48,527 nucleotides of DNA, from the NCBI GenBank assembly GCA_009919985.1, contig RGAX01000002.1:1-48527 (forward strand), in the 5' to 3' direction. Shown in pieces: positions 1 through 8,553 of the stretch; position 1 is the first letter of the stretch, and each line of letters opens with the position of its first letter. Origin of the DNA: Opitutaceae bacterium (GTDB lineage Bacteria; Verrucomicrobiota; Verrucomicrobiia; Opitutales; Opitutaceae). The notes under the pieces were generated by a model, which was given only the letters and a program-made list of their open reading frames with translations, did no database searches and was not told the origin of the DNA. The position numbers and the translations under genes are program-made.

Positions 1-482
1 TAGCCGAGGTCGTGTGTGGCGCTACCGCCGACACCGAGCAGAATCGTGGTGACACCGCGAGCGGCGGCGTGGCGAATGAGTTCGCCTGTGCCGAAGGAGG
101 TGGCTCGCCAGGGATCGCGTTGATCGATCGGTACGAGCCCGAGGCCTGAGGCGGCTGCCATTTCGATCACAGCAATAGTGCCGGTCTTTGTGGCGTCCAG
201 GCCGAGGAGTTCGCGGGCGGCTACGGGTATTTTTTCCTGTGCGACCAAGCCGATGGGCGCGATGACAGGGGTGCCCCGCGGACCGGTCACAGTGAATGTT
301 TCCACCGTGCCGTGGGCCGCTTGCGTAAGGATGGCGCAAAATCCTTCGCCGCCGTCGGCGAGCGGACAGACGTCGAATTGCCATTTGGGATGGAGGCCGC
401 GCAGGGTGTCCACCGTGATCGCGCAGGCTTGGGGTGCGGCGAGGGCATCCTTAAATTTGTCGAAAGCGATCAGGGCGCGCAT
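1..482 (-). CDS. Glycerate kinase, N-terminal part (runs off left edge)
   Basis: This gene is missing from the ORF track because it has no stop inside the window. Reading the minus strand from the ATG at 480-482 gives about 160 residues starting MRALIAFDKFKDALAA, followed by PLADGGEGF near residue 42 and LLGVGGSATHDLG at the edge. These are the N-terminal signatures of the type II (GlxK/GarK) glycerate kinases, which phosphorylate D-glycerate to 2- or 3-phosphoglycerate. Family members are about 370-380 aa, so more than half lies outside. It is divergent from the TonB receptor gene. A link to glyoxylate assimilation, through tartronate semialdehyde and glycerate, is possible but inferred, because the glyoxylate-producing operon lies 11 kb away. 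The track ORF 22..384 is a shadow of it. Confidence 0.88.
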   Translation of the reverse strand, partial: MRALIAFDKFKDALAAPQACAITVDTLRGLHPKWQFDVCPLADGGEGFCAILTQAAHGTVETFTVTGPRGTPVIAPIGLVAQEKIPVAARELLGLDATKTGTIAVIEMAAASGLGLVPIDQRDPWRATSFGTGELIRHAAARGVTTILLGVGGSATHDLG

Positions 483-547
483 GCTCGGCAACAGTGGGGG
501 TGGATAGGGGCTCGACGAAAGCTCTTTTCGGCGAAACGAAAGCTTAG

Positions 548-569
548 TTTGTGCAACTGTGTGCATAAA
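548..569. promoter_or_regulatory. Imperfect inverted repeat in divergent promoter region
   Basis: TTTGTGCA and TGCATAAA form arms with one mismatch around a 6-base spacer. The site lies in the 185-base gap between the divergent glycerate kinase and TonB receptor starts. The position and dyad suit a transcription-factor operator, but no regulator is assigned and chance is possible. The rest of the gap shows only a repeated GAAAGCT word near 516-545. Confidence 0.3.
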
Positions 570-667
570 ACAGCGTTTGTGGGGAGCGATGCTTAGTCTT
601 TGGTCATCTTTAACCCTAAAGACGTGCTAAGGCGTAGGCCTTGCCGTCCCTAAACTACACTATAACC

Positions 668-2929
668 ATGTATCTGACCGCACCCTGCCAACCTCTCCAT
701 TATTTTAGCCGCTCCGTCGCCTTTTGCGCGGCTTTGTTCTTAGCCGCCGCGGCGATAGCGCAAACGCCGGTACGTTTGCCGGAGGAAAAAGAAGCGATCG
801 TTTTGCCTGAGTTCAACGTAGCCGGCTCTGACGAAGGCTGGAGCGCGTCGAACACGCTTTCCGGTACTCGCACCAACATGAATCTCCGCGATCTGCCTCG
901 TTCTATGCAGATCGTCACAAGTGAGTTTTTGAACGATATTGGAGCGCTCACGCTCACAGATGCCACGGATTTCATTAGCGGCGTTACCAACGTCGGCAAC
1001 CAAGACCAGACCAACGACGCAAACACTTACCAAGTCCGCGGCTTTCGGCAAAATAAAGTCTACCGCAACGGCCAGCGCGAACCCTTCGCGGGCATGCTCC
1101 ACGACGCCGCCACGGTCGATCGCGTTGAGATTCTCAAAGGCCCGAGCTCGCTCTTGGCGGGCGTCGTCGAGCCCGGCGGCATGATCAACTCCATTTCCAA
1201 AACCCCGCGCACGCGCCAGGAAACTACCGTCAAGGTCCTCGGCGACAAGTGGGGCATGCGCCGCGGCGAGGTCGATACCTCTATTCCGCTTAACAAGCGC
1301 CTCGGCCTTCGCCTCGTCTGGGTGCGTCAGGCCGGCGATACATGGCAGCAATACGCGTTCTCCAACCGCTCCGTCTACTACGGCGCGCTTTCCTACAAGC
1401 TCACCGAAAACACCCGCCTCAACGGTAACCTCGAGTACTTTAACTACGACGCTAATCCTCCTGCCCCGCGCAGCACCGTCGCTTCTTCCTCGCCGCTCAA
1501 CGCCTTCACGTGGCACGGCAACGGCGACATCAACGGCAAGACCCTCAATGGCGTCTACATCCCCTGGAACTTCAATCCCCTTGGGCCGAACAACCGCCGC
1601 CTCGAGCGCATCCTGCGCGTTGGCCAGCAGATCGAACACCGTTTTAACGACACGCTTTCACTCCGCATCAGCGGCAACTACGGCCGCATGCATCGCGACG
1701 ATCTCCGTCTCAGCGGTACCCAAATCAGCACCAAGGTCGTCAACGGGATCACTGTTCCCAGCACCGATGCCCTCTCGTCCACCTATGATCGCGAGACGGT
1801 TAACACCTACACCGCGCAGGGCGACCTCGTTGGTAAATTCAAGTACTTTGGTATCTCGCATCAAGCGATTCTCGGCGCCGAGTACATCGACACCGACGAC
1901 CTCCGCCTTCGCGACAACACCCCTGCGCTCACCGCCTACGTTTTCGGCGCTGATACCCAGCCGGCCTGGGAACAAATGCTCGAGCTCTCACGCTACACGC
2001 TCCCCAATACCCGCCTTCACGCTCATGCCCGCCGCCGCGGCGTTTCGTTTACTAACGTCATCGGCATGTTCAACGATCGCTTGCACTTGATGGCCGGTGT
2101 CCGCCACGACGAAGGCACCATCATCAACCGTAACCCCATCGCCACCGACGCCATTGGCAAATACCAGAAGGTTTACGAAAACGCCAACTCGCCCACCGTC
2201 GGCGCCGTCTACCGCGTGAACGACGCCGTGTCGCTCTTCACTTCCTCGAGCCGCTCCTTCGCGGGCGTGCCCGTGAGCGCTATCGACATGTACGGTAAAC
2301 CCCTCGATCAACAGGTCGGCGGCAAAGGCTACGACGCCGGGATCAAGGCCTCGCTCTTCAAGAACCGTTTTAACATCAACGTCGCTGGCTTCCAAGTCGA
2401 CCAGATCAACGGCACCCGCCAAGTCTCCACCAATGAAATCATCGCCGCGGGCCTCGACCCGCTCGTCGTCACAGGTGCGCGTAGCGTACAAGACGTTTCG
2501 GCCCGTTCCCGCGGCTGGGAGACCGATTTCATGGTCAAGATCCTCGACGGTTATCAAGTCGCCGTCACCTACACCAACCTCCACGCCTTCGTCACCGCCA
2601 ACAAATCCAACCCTGCCTCTGTTGGTGGTCCCGTCTCGCAAGGCCCTGGCCGCGAGTCTTGGAGCGTGTTGCAAAAACTTGAAGTCCCTGGCCGATGGTT
2701 CAAGGGCTTGACCGCCACGCACAGCGTCATCTTCCGCGACAGTCGCCGGCCCACCGTGCAAGGCTACACGCGCCAAGACGCCAGTCTCTCTTATCGCACG
2801 ACGCTGTTTAAGCGGAAGGTCACCTTCAACGTCCGCGAAGCTAATATCACCAACCTCGAATACTGGGAAGGCTTTCAAGCCCGTGGCGCTCCGCGCACGT
2901 ATTCATTCTCCATCAGCACCAAATTTTGA
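668..2929 (+). CDS. TonB-dependent outer membrane receptor
   Basis: A 753-residue protein from the ATG at 668. The track start at 641 is a TTG that would put extra residues before a good signal peptide. Residues 1-32 look like a Sec signal ending AIAQ, followed by a TonB-box-like segment (IVLPEFNVAG). The plug domain spans roughly residues 50-200, with TYQVRGFRQNKVYRNG and the DRVEILKGPSSLLAG motif typical of siderophore-type plugs. The rest is a beta-barrel ending in a C-terminal Phe (SISTKF), as expected for outer membrane insertion. It would import a large or scarce ligand using TonB energy. The substrate is unknown, and no SusD-like partner or TonB/ExbBD genes are next to it. It is followed by a hairpin terminator candidate. 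Confidence 0.9.
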   Translation: MYLTAPCQPLHYFSRSVAFCAALFLAAAAIAQTPVRLPEEKEAIVLPEFNVAGSDEGWSASNTLSGTRTNMNLRDLPRSMQIVTSEFLNDIGALTLTDATDFISGVTNVGNQDQTNDANTYQVRGFRQNKVYRNGQREPFAGMLHDAATVDRVEILKGPSSLLAGVVEPGGMINSISKTPRTRQETTVKVLGDKWGMRRGEVDTSIPLNKRLGLRLVWVRQAGDTWQQYAFSNRSVYYGALSYKLTENTRLNGNLEYFNYDANPPAPRSTVASSSPLNAFTWHGNGDINGKTLNGVYIPWNFNPLGPNNRRLERILRVGQQIEHRFNDTLSLRISGNYGRMHRDDLRLSGTQISTKVVNGITVPSTDALSSTYDRETVNTYTAQGDLVGKFKYFGISHQAILGAEYIDTDDLRLRDNTPALTAYVFGADTQPAWEQMLELSRYTLPNTRLHAHARRRGVSFTNVIGMFNDRLHLMAGVRHDEGTIINRNPIATDAIGKYQKVYENANSPTVGAVYRVNDAVSLFTSSSRSFAGVPVSAIDMYGKPLDQQVGGKGYDAGIKASLFKNRFNINVAGFQVDQINGTRQVSTNEIIAAGLDPLVVTGARSVQDVSARSRGWETDFMVKILDGYQVAVTYTNLHAFVTANKSNPASVGGPVSQGPGRESWSVLQKLEVPGRWFKGLTATHSVIFRDSRRPTVQGYTRQDASLSYRTTLFKRKVTFNVREANITNLEYWEGFQARGAPRTYSFSISTKF

Positions 2930-2960
2930 TTCGGGTTGACGGCGGGCGCAGAATTTTTGG

Positions 2961-2985
2961 GGCAATGACCGAATCGGCCATTGCC
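2961..2985 (+). terminator. Hairpin terminator candidate after TonB receptor
   Basis: GGCAATGACCG and CGGCCATTGCC can pair over 11 bases with one mismatch around a 3-base loop. A T-rich stretch (ctttggctttttt) follows several bases later. It is placed between the receptor gene and the next start. The delayed T run makes it less than canonical. Confidence 0.55.
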
Positions 2986-3018
2986 TCAGCTTTGGCTTTT
3001 TTGGAATAAATTATCTCC

Positions 3019-4344
3019 ATGTCGCTTCTGCCTCTTTTTGACGTGTCTTTGATTGCGCGTGCCACCCGGCCAGCGCTTGAGTGTGAAAGTGCCACTGGCG
3101 TCGTCACGGCGTACACGTTTGGTGACTTGGAAACCCGCAGTAATCGCCTCGCGAAACTGCTGCGGGCGCGCGGATTAAAGACCGGCGACCGCATCGCGTT
3201 TTTTCTGCAAAATCGCATAAGCGAAGTTGCCGTCTGGGACGTCGCCGCGCTTACCGCCGAAGCCGCCGCGCAACCCGCGACGCGCATCGCCGTGCCCGCC
3301 GATGCCGACACGCCGATGTCGCTCATCTACACCTCGGGCACGACCGGCGCCTCTAAAGGTGCCGTCCTCACGCAGGGCAATTTCGCGACCAACGCCCTCA
3401 CGCTCGTCACCGCTTGGCACATCACCAGAGCCGACCGTTATTTGGCAACGTTGCCACTGTTTCACGTGCACGGCTTGGCAAACGGCCTGCACTGTTGGCT
3501 CTTCAGCGGTTGCCACCTGCGGTTGCTCGAGCGTTTCGAACACGCCAAGGCCGCGCAGTGGTTTGAAGACTATAAGCCCACGCTCTTCTTTGGCGTGCCC
3601 GCGATGTTCATCCGCTTGCTCGAACTTCCCGCCGACCTCGCGCGCAAGATCGGCGCGCGGTTGCGGCTCGCCGTTTCTGGTTCCGCGCCATTGCCGGCGG
3701 AGGTGCACGAAAAATTTCGTCAACTTTACGGCTCCGTTATTCTCGAGCGCTACGGCATGACCGAAACGTTGATGAACGTCGGCAACCCTTACGCCGGCGA
3801 ACGCCGCCCGGGCACGGTCGGTCTACCGCTCGCGCACGTCGCGCTTAAAATTTGCGACGAAGTCAACGCGCCTGTGGCCGACGGCACAGCGGGCGAGGTC
3901 TGGGTGAAAGGCCCGAACGTCTGCTCCGGTTATTGGCGCCGCCCTGAGGCGACGGCCGCGGCTTGGACCGACGGTTGGTTTCGCACCGGTGACATCGGCG
4001 TGCGCGCGCCCGACGGTTATATCACGCTGCAAGGTCGGCGCAGCGATCTGATTATTTCCGGCGGGTTCAATATCTACCCGCGCGAGATCGAGGAACTGAT
4101 TCTCGAGCAACCGGGCGTGCGCGAGGCGACGGTTGTCGGCCAGCCCGATCCTGTGCGGGGCGAAGTGCCCGTAGCTTATCTCGCGGTGGATGCGGAGAAA
4201 TTTAACGAAGCCGCGACCGTGGCGCTCCTGCGCTCGCAACTCGCGTCGTTTAAACAGCCCAAGGCGTTCGTGCGTGTGGATTCGCTCCCGCGCACCGCGC
4301 TTGGCAAGGTGCAGAAACGCCTGCTACCACCTTGGCAGGGTTGA
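3019..4344 (+). CDS. AMP-forming acyl-CoA/malonyl-CoA synthetase-like, internally shortened
   Basis: An adenylate-forming (ANL superfamily) enzyme that would activate a carboxylic acid with ATP and CoA. The overall look and the LERYGMTETLMN motif resemble malonyl-CoA synthetases. Visible core motifs are YTSGTTGASKGAV near residue 110, ERYGMTET near 245, GWFRTGDIG near 320, the hinge region GRRSDLIISGGFNIYPREIEE near 340, and the catalytic lysine motif LGKVQKR at the end. The protein is 441 aa against about 500 in the family. The shortfall is in one place. After RIAFFLQNRI near residue 64 the sequence jumps to SEVAVWDV, skipping about 60-70 residues of the N-terminal subdomain that usually includes the GAVxVPxN segment. 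The frame stays open. It may be a degraded gene, an in-frame deletion or an assembly collapse. No SD motif precedes the ATG. Confidence 0.8.
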   Translation: MSLLPLFDVSLIARATRPALECESATGVVTAYTFGDLETRSNRLAKLLRARGLKTGDRIAFFLQNRISEVAVWDVAALTAEAAAQPATRIAVPADADTPMSLIYTSGTTGASKGAVLTQGNFATNALTLVTAWHITRADRYLATLPLFHVHGLANGLHCWLFSGCHLRLLERFEHAKAAQWFEDYKPTLFFGVPAMFIRLLELPADLARKIGARLRLAVSGSAPLPAEVHEKFRQLYGSVILERYGMTETLMNVGNPYAGERRPGTVGLPLAHVALKICDEVNAPVADGTAGEVWVKGPNVCSGYWRRPEATAAAWTDGWFRTGDIGVRAPDGYITLQGRRSDLIISGGFNIYPREIEELILEQPGVREATVVGQPDPVRGEVPVAYLAVDAEKFNEAATVALLRSQLASFKQPKAFVRVDSLPRTALGKVQKRLLPPWQG

Positions 4345-4411
4345 AAATTTAGTCATCGAACACTTTCATCTTAGGCATCGGTATTCTCTGATAGGCTCGC
4401 TTTTTTATCTT

Positions 4412-5173
4412 ATGAAAAAACCCCTCTCCCGTTTTTCGTTGATCGCCGTCCTGCTGCTGTGGGCCTTGCCGGTATCGGTGCTGGCGGCAGAGAAAAAATC
4501 TTCCGACGATGACTCGGCTGCGCGCTGGAAGAAATACGAGCCCGAGTTCGTGGCCTTTGCTGAAGCAGATCGAGCAAGCCCCCAAGCGCAGGGTAAAATC
4601 CTTTTCGTGGGTAGCAGTATTTTTCGCAAGTGGACGACGGTAGCCGAGCAGATGGCACCGTTGCCGGTTTTGAACCGCGCATTTGGCGGCTCGCGCACGC
4701 CGGATCAACTCGCACGTTTCGCACAGGTCGTCACGCCCTACGCGCCGAAAGTCATCGTGTATTATTGCGGTAGCAACGACCTCAAGGCCGGCGCCGTGGT
4801 CGAGGATCCTGCGGCGATTTTCAGTCGGTTTCGCGAATTTTCTGAGCGTGTACGCGCGGCGCAGCCGGCGACGCGTATTATTTTTGTGTCCAGCACACGT
4901 TCGCCGGATCGCGTCGAGCGCTGGGAACAGGTCGACCACTACAATGCGCTTGTGCGGGCCTATTGCGCCGCGACGCCTCATCACACCTTCGTGGACGTGA
5001 ATCCTGCCCTTGTGGATCGCGACGGTCACCCGCGGCTCGATTTATACGTTGCGGATAAACTTCATTTTCACCCGCCTGCCTACGTCGAGTTCACGCGCAT
5101 CATCAAACCGGTGCTCACGCGCGTTTGGGCCGAGGTCCAAGTAGAAACGGCGGCCAAAGGCTCAGCGCGCTAA
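4412..5173 (+). CDS. Secreted SGNH/GDSL-type esterase
   Basis: A 253-residue protein from the ATG at 4412. The longer track start at 4190 overlaps the upstream gene in another frame. Residues 1-26 are a signal peptide (MKKPLSRFSLIAVLLL, ending LAA). SGNH blocks follow in order: ILFVGSSI (Ser block), FGGSRTPD (Gly block), YYCGSNDL (GxND block) and ADKLHFHPPAY (DxxH block). The protein is therefore probably a periplasmic or secreted hydrolase of acyl or acetyl esters, perhaps from carbohydrate. The substrate cannot be read from sequence. Its stop codon overlaps the stop of the convergent LacI gene by three bases. Confidence 0.85.
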   Translation: MKKPLSRFSLIAVLLLWALPVSVLAAEKKSSDDDSAARWKKYEPEFVAFAEADRASPQAQGKILFVGSSIFRKWTTVAEQMAPLPVLNRAFGGSRTPDQLARFAQVVTPYAPKVIVYYCGSNDLKAGAVVEDPAAIFSRFREFSERVRAAQPATRIIFVSSTRSPDRVERWEQVDHYNALVRAYCAATPHHTFVDVNPALVDRDGHPRLDLYVADKLHFHPPAYVEFTRIIKPVLTRVWAEVQVETAAKGSAR

Positions 5174-6222
5174 CGCTTGCGCGGGCGGGTCTGAGCTTTC
5201 GGGCGCAGGCTGCGGCCGTTGATCCACGTGCCATCCGAGAGCACGACGGAAGGTTTCTCAGGTAGGCCGCGCTCGTTGCGCTGCAACATGCCGATGAGTA
5301 AATCCACCGCGTTGCCGCCAACGTGCGCGTAATCTTGATCGATGCCAGCGATGCCACGATCTCCGGCGCGACGGTCGAGACTGACGACGCCCACGTCTTG
5401 AGGAACGCGTTTACCCAACCGCGCGAGCCAGCGCGGGACTTCGGCCAAGTTTACGCCTAGGATGATCTCAGGTTTATGGGTGTTAAACCAAACTGTGAAA
5501 TCGGCTTCGTTCCAATGATCGAGTAGCAGCGGTGGCACGCGGTCAGCGGCGGGTTGTGCGGCTTGATCGAGCAGTGCGGCGCCCACCCAGCGTTTGCCGA
5601 CTTTTTCAGCGACGCGTTCCTGCAGCACCAGTCCAAGTCGCCGATGGCCACGGCTACGACATTCTTTAACAGCGAGGATGAAACCCGAGAAGTGGTTGTG
5701 CGCTACGCGGCAAATGGGGACTTGGTTGAGTGAGTAACCGACCGCGACTGTGCAAAATTGGCTCCAATCTAATTCGATCGAATCTTGGATCGAGTGCAGT
5801 GGTGCAACGAGAAGACCTTGAACACCTCGGTGTTGGAGAATTTCGGTGATGCGGCGCGGTGTGAGTTGGGGGTCTTCAAGATTGAATTCCTCAAGGTGGT
5901 AGCCTTGCGCTAGCGCTCGTGCTCGTGCGCCAGCGAGGAGTTGTCCGTAATTTCGGCCAAACCAGGCGGTGCGGTCAGTGGGATGTTTTTTTAGAAAACC
6001 AAGCGTGGCTTTGTACGTGTGACCACTGCGGGATCGGCGGGCCGTCATGAGCGCAGCGATAAGAGGATTGGAACGGTAACCGAGTTCCTGGGCGGCGCGA
6101 CGAATGGTGACGCGTTGAGTCTCGGTGATGCGCGGATCGTTGCGCAATGCGCGCGAAACAGTCGAGGCGTGCACGCCCGCGCGCTGGGCGATGTCGCGCA
6201 TCGTGCTGGGCGGTTGGGGCAT
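5170..6222 (-). CDS. LacI-family transcriptional regulator
   Basis: A 350-residue cytoplasmic repressor or activator. The N-terminal helix-turn-helix (TMRDIAQRAGVHASTVSRALR, residues 7-27) is followed by the LacI hinge region and a periplasmic-binding-protein-like effector domain (for example LGFLKKHPTDR near 73 and VGVVSLDRRAGDRGIAGIDQ near 290). It is the last gene of a minus-strand unit with DUF1653, the propeller-cupredoxin gene and the DUF1080 gene (gaps of 37, 14 and 9 bases). It therefore probably controls that unit in response to a sugar, although autoregulation is inference. The ATG at 6222 is clear and sits directly before the HTH. Confidence 0.93.
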   Translation of the reverse strand: MPQPPSTMRDIAQRAGVHASTVSRALRNDPRITETQRVTIRRAAQELGYRSNPLIAALMTARRSRSGHTYKATLGFLKKHPTDRTAWFGRNYGQLLAGARARALAQGYHLEEFNLEDPQLTPRRITEILQHRGVQGLLVAPLHSIQDSIELDWSQFCTVAVGYSLNQVPICRVAHNHFSGFILAVKECRSRGHRRLGLVLQERVAEKVGKRWVGAALLDQAAQPAADRVPPLLLDHWNEADFTVWFNTHKPEIILGVNLAEVPRWLARLGKRVPQDVGVVSLDRRAGDRGIAGIDQDYAHVGGNAVDLLIGMLQRNERGLPEKPSVVLSDGTWINGRSLRPKAQTRPRKR

Positions 6223-6259
6223 AATAAAAAATAAAATCTCGAACTCAGCCGGTCGGAAT

Positions 6260-6508
6260 TCAGGCCGGGCCGACGTACGCGAAGCGCGGCGTCACCGTGC
6301 CATCCGCCAGCGTGACGGTGGAGATGAACATCTCCTGCGGCCGCACCCAAAGACCGCCGTCGCCATAGAGCATTTTATAAACGACGAGGACCTCCTGCGT
6401 CTCCGAATGGCGGGCAAGCCCGAGGACTTGGTAAGCGTTGCCCTTATAATGACGGTAGCTCCCCGCTCGGGGTTCTGCGGGGAGCGGAGCGAGGGGCGCG
6501 TCGTCCAT
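6260..6508 (-). CDS. DUF1653 family small protein
   Basis: An 82-residue protein whose YRHYKGNAYQVLGLARHSET and YGDGGLWVRPQEMF segments match the DUF1653 family, a widespread small domain of unknown function that normally covers the whole protein. It has no signal peptide or membrane segment. It lies 14 bases after the propeller-cupredoxin gene and 37 bases before the LacI gene, so it is probably co-transcribed. No function is assigned. Confidence 0.85.
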   Translation of the reverse strand: MDDAPLAPLPAEPRAGSYRHYKGNAYQVLGLARHSETQEVLVVYKMLYGDGGLWVRPQEMFISTVTLADGTVTPRFAYVGPA

Positions 6509-6522
6509 GGATATTTTTAAAC

Positions 6523-8544
6523 TTACTTCGCAGTGACGCGCAGGATGCCCTTCATCAGCGTCGAGTGGCCGGGGAAACTGCAGATAAAATCATAGTCGCC
6601 CGGCGTAGTCGGGGCGATGAAGTAGATCGTGTCGCTGGTCTCCGGTTGCGTGAGCGCGGTGTGGACAAGTACATCGGGGCTGTCGGGCACGTAGTTTTTC
6701 GCCGTGCCTTCGACGCCGAGCGCGAGCGCGGCGGTACCGACGTCCTGGCCCTTGCCGGGGGCGCAGAGGACGAAGTTGTGGAGCATGTCATCCGTATTGC
6801 GGAAGATGAGGCGGATGCGCGTGCCGGCTTCGGTCGTGAGTAGAGTTTGGTCGAATTTTAGGCCGGGCTGGGTGCCGAGAAGGAACGCCTGATCGCCTTC
6901 GTTGTTGGGCCAATCGGTGGGTTGTTTGATCGGGTGTTTCGCACTGTGCGCGTTGGCGCTGGCGGGTAGCGCGCCAGCGCAGAGCTCGGCGGCGTTGGGC
7001 GCGATGGGGATTATGCGGTCGCCGGCGGGCAGACGATTGAGGGTGTAATAGGCGACCGGGTGGAGCACCGCGGAGCCCCCGGTCGCGGCGCGTACGCCGC
7101 TGGCTTTGACTTCGTGGATGAAGCCTTCGCGCAAGCATTGCGCGGCGAGGCGCACGCTCAGGCCATCGGGTGCGACGACGATTTTTTGAATCGGGCAGAC
7201 CATGCGGTTAACCGGCGCGGCGCCATAGGCGGTGTGGTAGTTGTACGTGAAACCGGCAAGGGAGTAGCTCGTGAAATTTTCGGCGGTGGCGCGGTCCACA
7301 GGCTGAGTAAACTTGAGGAGAAAACCGTCGGGCTGCGCTTTGATTTCTTTGATTTCAAACGGCGTCTGGCCGGTCCAAGTGACGCGCTCAATGCCGTATT
7401 GTTTCGGGCCAACGGAGCCCCAGCCACGCGCGCTTTCGCCGACGAACATCGTGGCGTTTTCGCCGATCGCCATGCGGAGGATGCCGCTGTCGAAGCCCTC
7501 TCGAAACGAGTACGCAGCGCCTTGCCAGACACCTGCGACTTTCTCGAGTGAGACGCGCATGAGTTTACTCTGACCTTGGTCGCCGACGTAAAATTGGCCG
7601 GCGAACGGTCCAAATTTTCCGCCGCTGAGATCCTCGATCATACCGGAGTTGGAGATGCCAAGAATCGTGTGGGGCAACCAGACCGCGGGCGGCTTTAGGC
7701 CGAGGAGATTTTGGGCGACTACGTGCATGGGTTGCTCGAAGTCGGAGATGTCTTCCGGGCGGATTTTTACGCTGGAACCGGGGAGTTTGCTCCAAGCAAG
7801 ACCGGCGGGATGGCCGAGGAAATCACCAGATTCAATGTGCGTGATTTTGCCCGAGCCGACCCATTCGCCCTGATTGTCGGTGGTGAACCAGGCGCCTTGG
7901 GAGCTCACGGTGAAACCGGCTGGGGAGCGCAGGCCGCTCGCAATCGGAGTGAGTTGGCCGTCGGGCGTGATCTCTATCATCCAGCCGCGCCAAGGCACGG
8001 GAGCTTGGGTGGAGCCACCGAAGGCAACGTTGAGCGTGATGCGGAGGTTGCCGTTGGGCGCGAGTACGGGGCCGAAGGCATATTCGTGATAGCTACCGGA
8101 AATGGGCAACTTAGCCACGGTTTCAAAAACATCGGCGCGGCCGTCGCCGTCGCTATCAACGAGACGAGTGAGTTCTTGGCGTTGCGCGACGTAGTAACCG
8201 CCGGACGGGGCGGCGATGATGCCAAGAGGTTCGTGCAGGCCTTGCGCGAAGAGCGTGTAGCGGGGCTTCGGATCGGCGGCGTAGGCGCCGTCGATCCACC
8301 AGACTTCGCCGCGGCGTGTGGTCACGAGGAGACGTTGGCCGGCGACCGGTAAAATGCCGCTGACTTCGAGCACGATGCCTTCAGGTATGGGCAACGGCGT
8401 GCGTTGCCAGATGCGATTTTCAGCGGCGACGAGAGCTTCGGTGGGTTTCGCAAAACGCTCGAGGGCGGAGGGGTTGTTGGTCTGCGCGCGGGATACGAGG
8501 GTAACGGCGAAGACGGCGGCAAGTAAAAGAGAGAGGCGCTTCAT
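6523..8544 (-). CDS. Secreted sorbosone/glucose dehydrogenase-like propeller fused to plastocyanin-like domain
   Basis: A 673-residue exported protein with a signal peptide (MKRLSLLLAAVFAVTLVSRA). Residues about 30-420 look like a soluble PQQ glucose/sorbosone dehydrogenase-type beta-propeller, with GLHEPLGIIAAPSGGYYVAQRQELTR and a series of blade-like repeats. Residues about 575-673 form a type I copper domain. His in DMLHNFV and the C-x4-H-x4-M arrangement in ICSFPGHSTLMKG supply the expected ligands. Such fusions occur in Planctomycetes/Verrucomicrobia beside DUF1080 proteins and suggest periplasmic oxidation of a sugar with electron transfer through copper. PQQ and substrate use are inferred. 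The upstream gene ends 9 bases away, implying one transcript. Confidence 0.82.
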   Translation of the reverse strand: MKRLSLLLAAVFAVTLVSRAQTNNPSALERFAKPTEALVAAENRIWQRTPLPIPEGIVLEVSGILPVAGQRLLVTTRRGEVWWIDGAYAADPKPRYTLFAQGLHEPLGIIAAPSGGYYVAQRQELTRLVDSDGDGRADVFETVAKLPISGSYHEYAFGPVLAPNGNLRITLNVAFGGSTQAPVPWRGWMIEITPDGQLTPIASGLRSPAGFTVSSQGAWFTTDNQGEWVGSGKITHIESGDFLGHPAGLAWSKLPGSSVKIRPEDISDFEQPMHVVAQNLLGLKPPAVWLPHTILGISNSGMIEDLSGGKFGPFAGQFYVGDQGQSKLMRVSLEKVAGVWQGAAYSFREGFDSGILRMAIGENATMFVGESARGWGSVGPKQYGIERVTWTGQTPFEIKEIKAQPDGFLLKFTQPVDRATAENFTSYSLAGFTYNYHTAYGAAPVNRMVCPIQKIVVAPDGLSVRLAAQCLREGFIHEVKASGVRAATGGSAVLHPVAYYTLNRLPAGDRIIPIAPNAAELCAGALPASANAHSAKHPIKQPTDWPNNEGDQAFLLGTQPGLKFDQTLLTTEAGTRIRLIFRNTDDMLHNFVLCAPGKGQDVGTAALALGVEGTAKNYVPDSPDVLVHTALTQPETSDTIYFIAPTTPGDYDFICSFPGHSTLMKGILRVTAK

Positions 8545-8553
8545 GGGAGGGGA

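Noticed and set aside
22-384. Minus-strand ORF of 120 aa at the left edge
   Set aside because: Arg-rich shadow in the wrong frame of the glycerate kinase fragment.
1988-2878. Minus-strand ORFs (including 740..1639) opposite the TonB receptor
   Set aside because: The receptor is clearly the coding strand. These ORFs have no known motifs.
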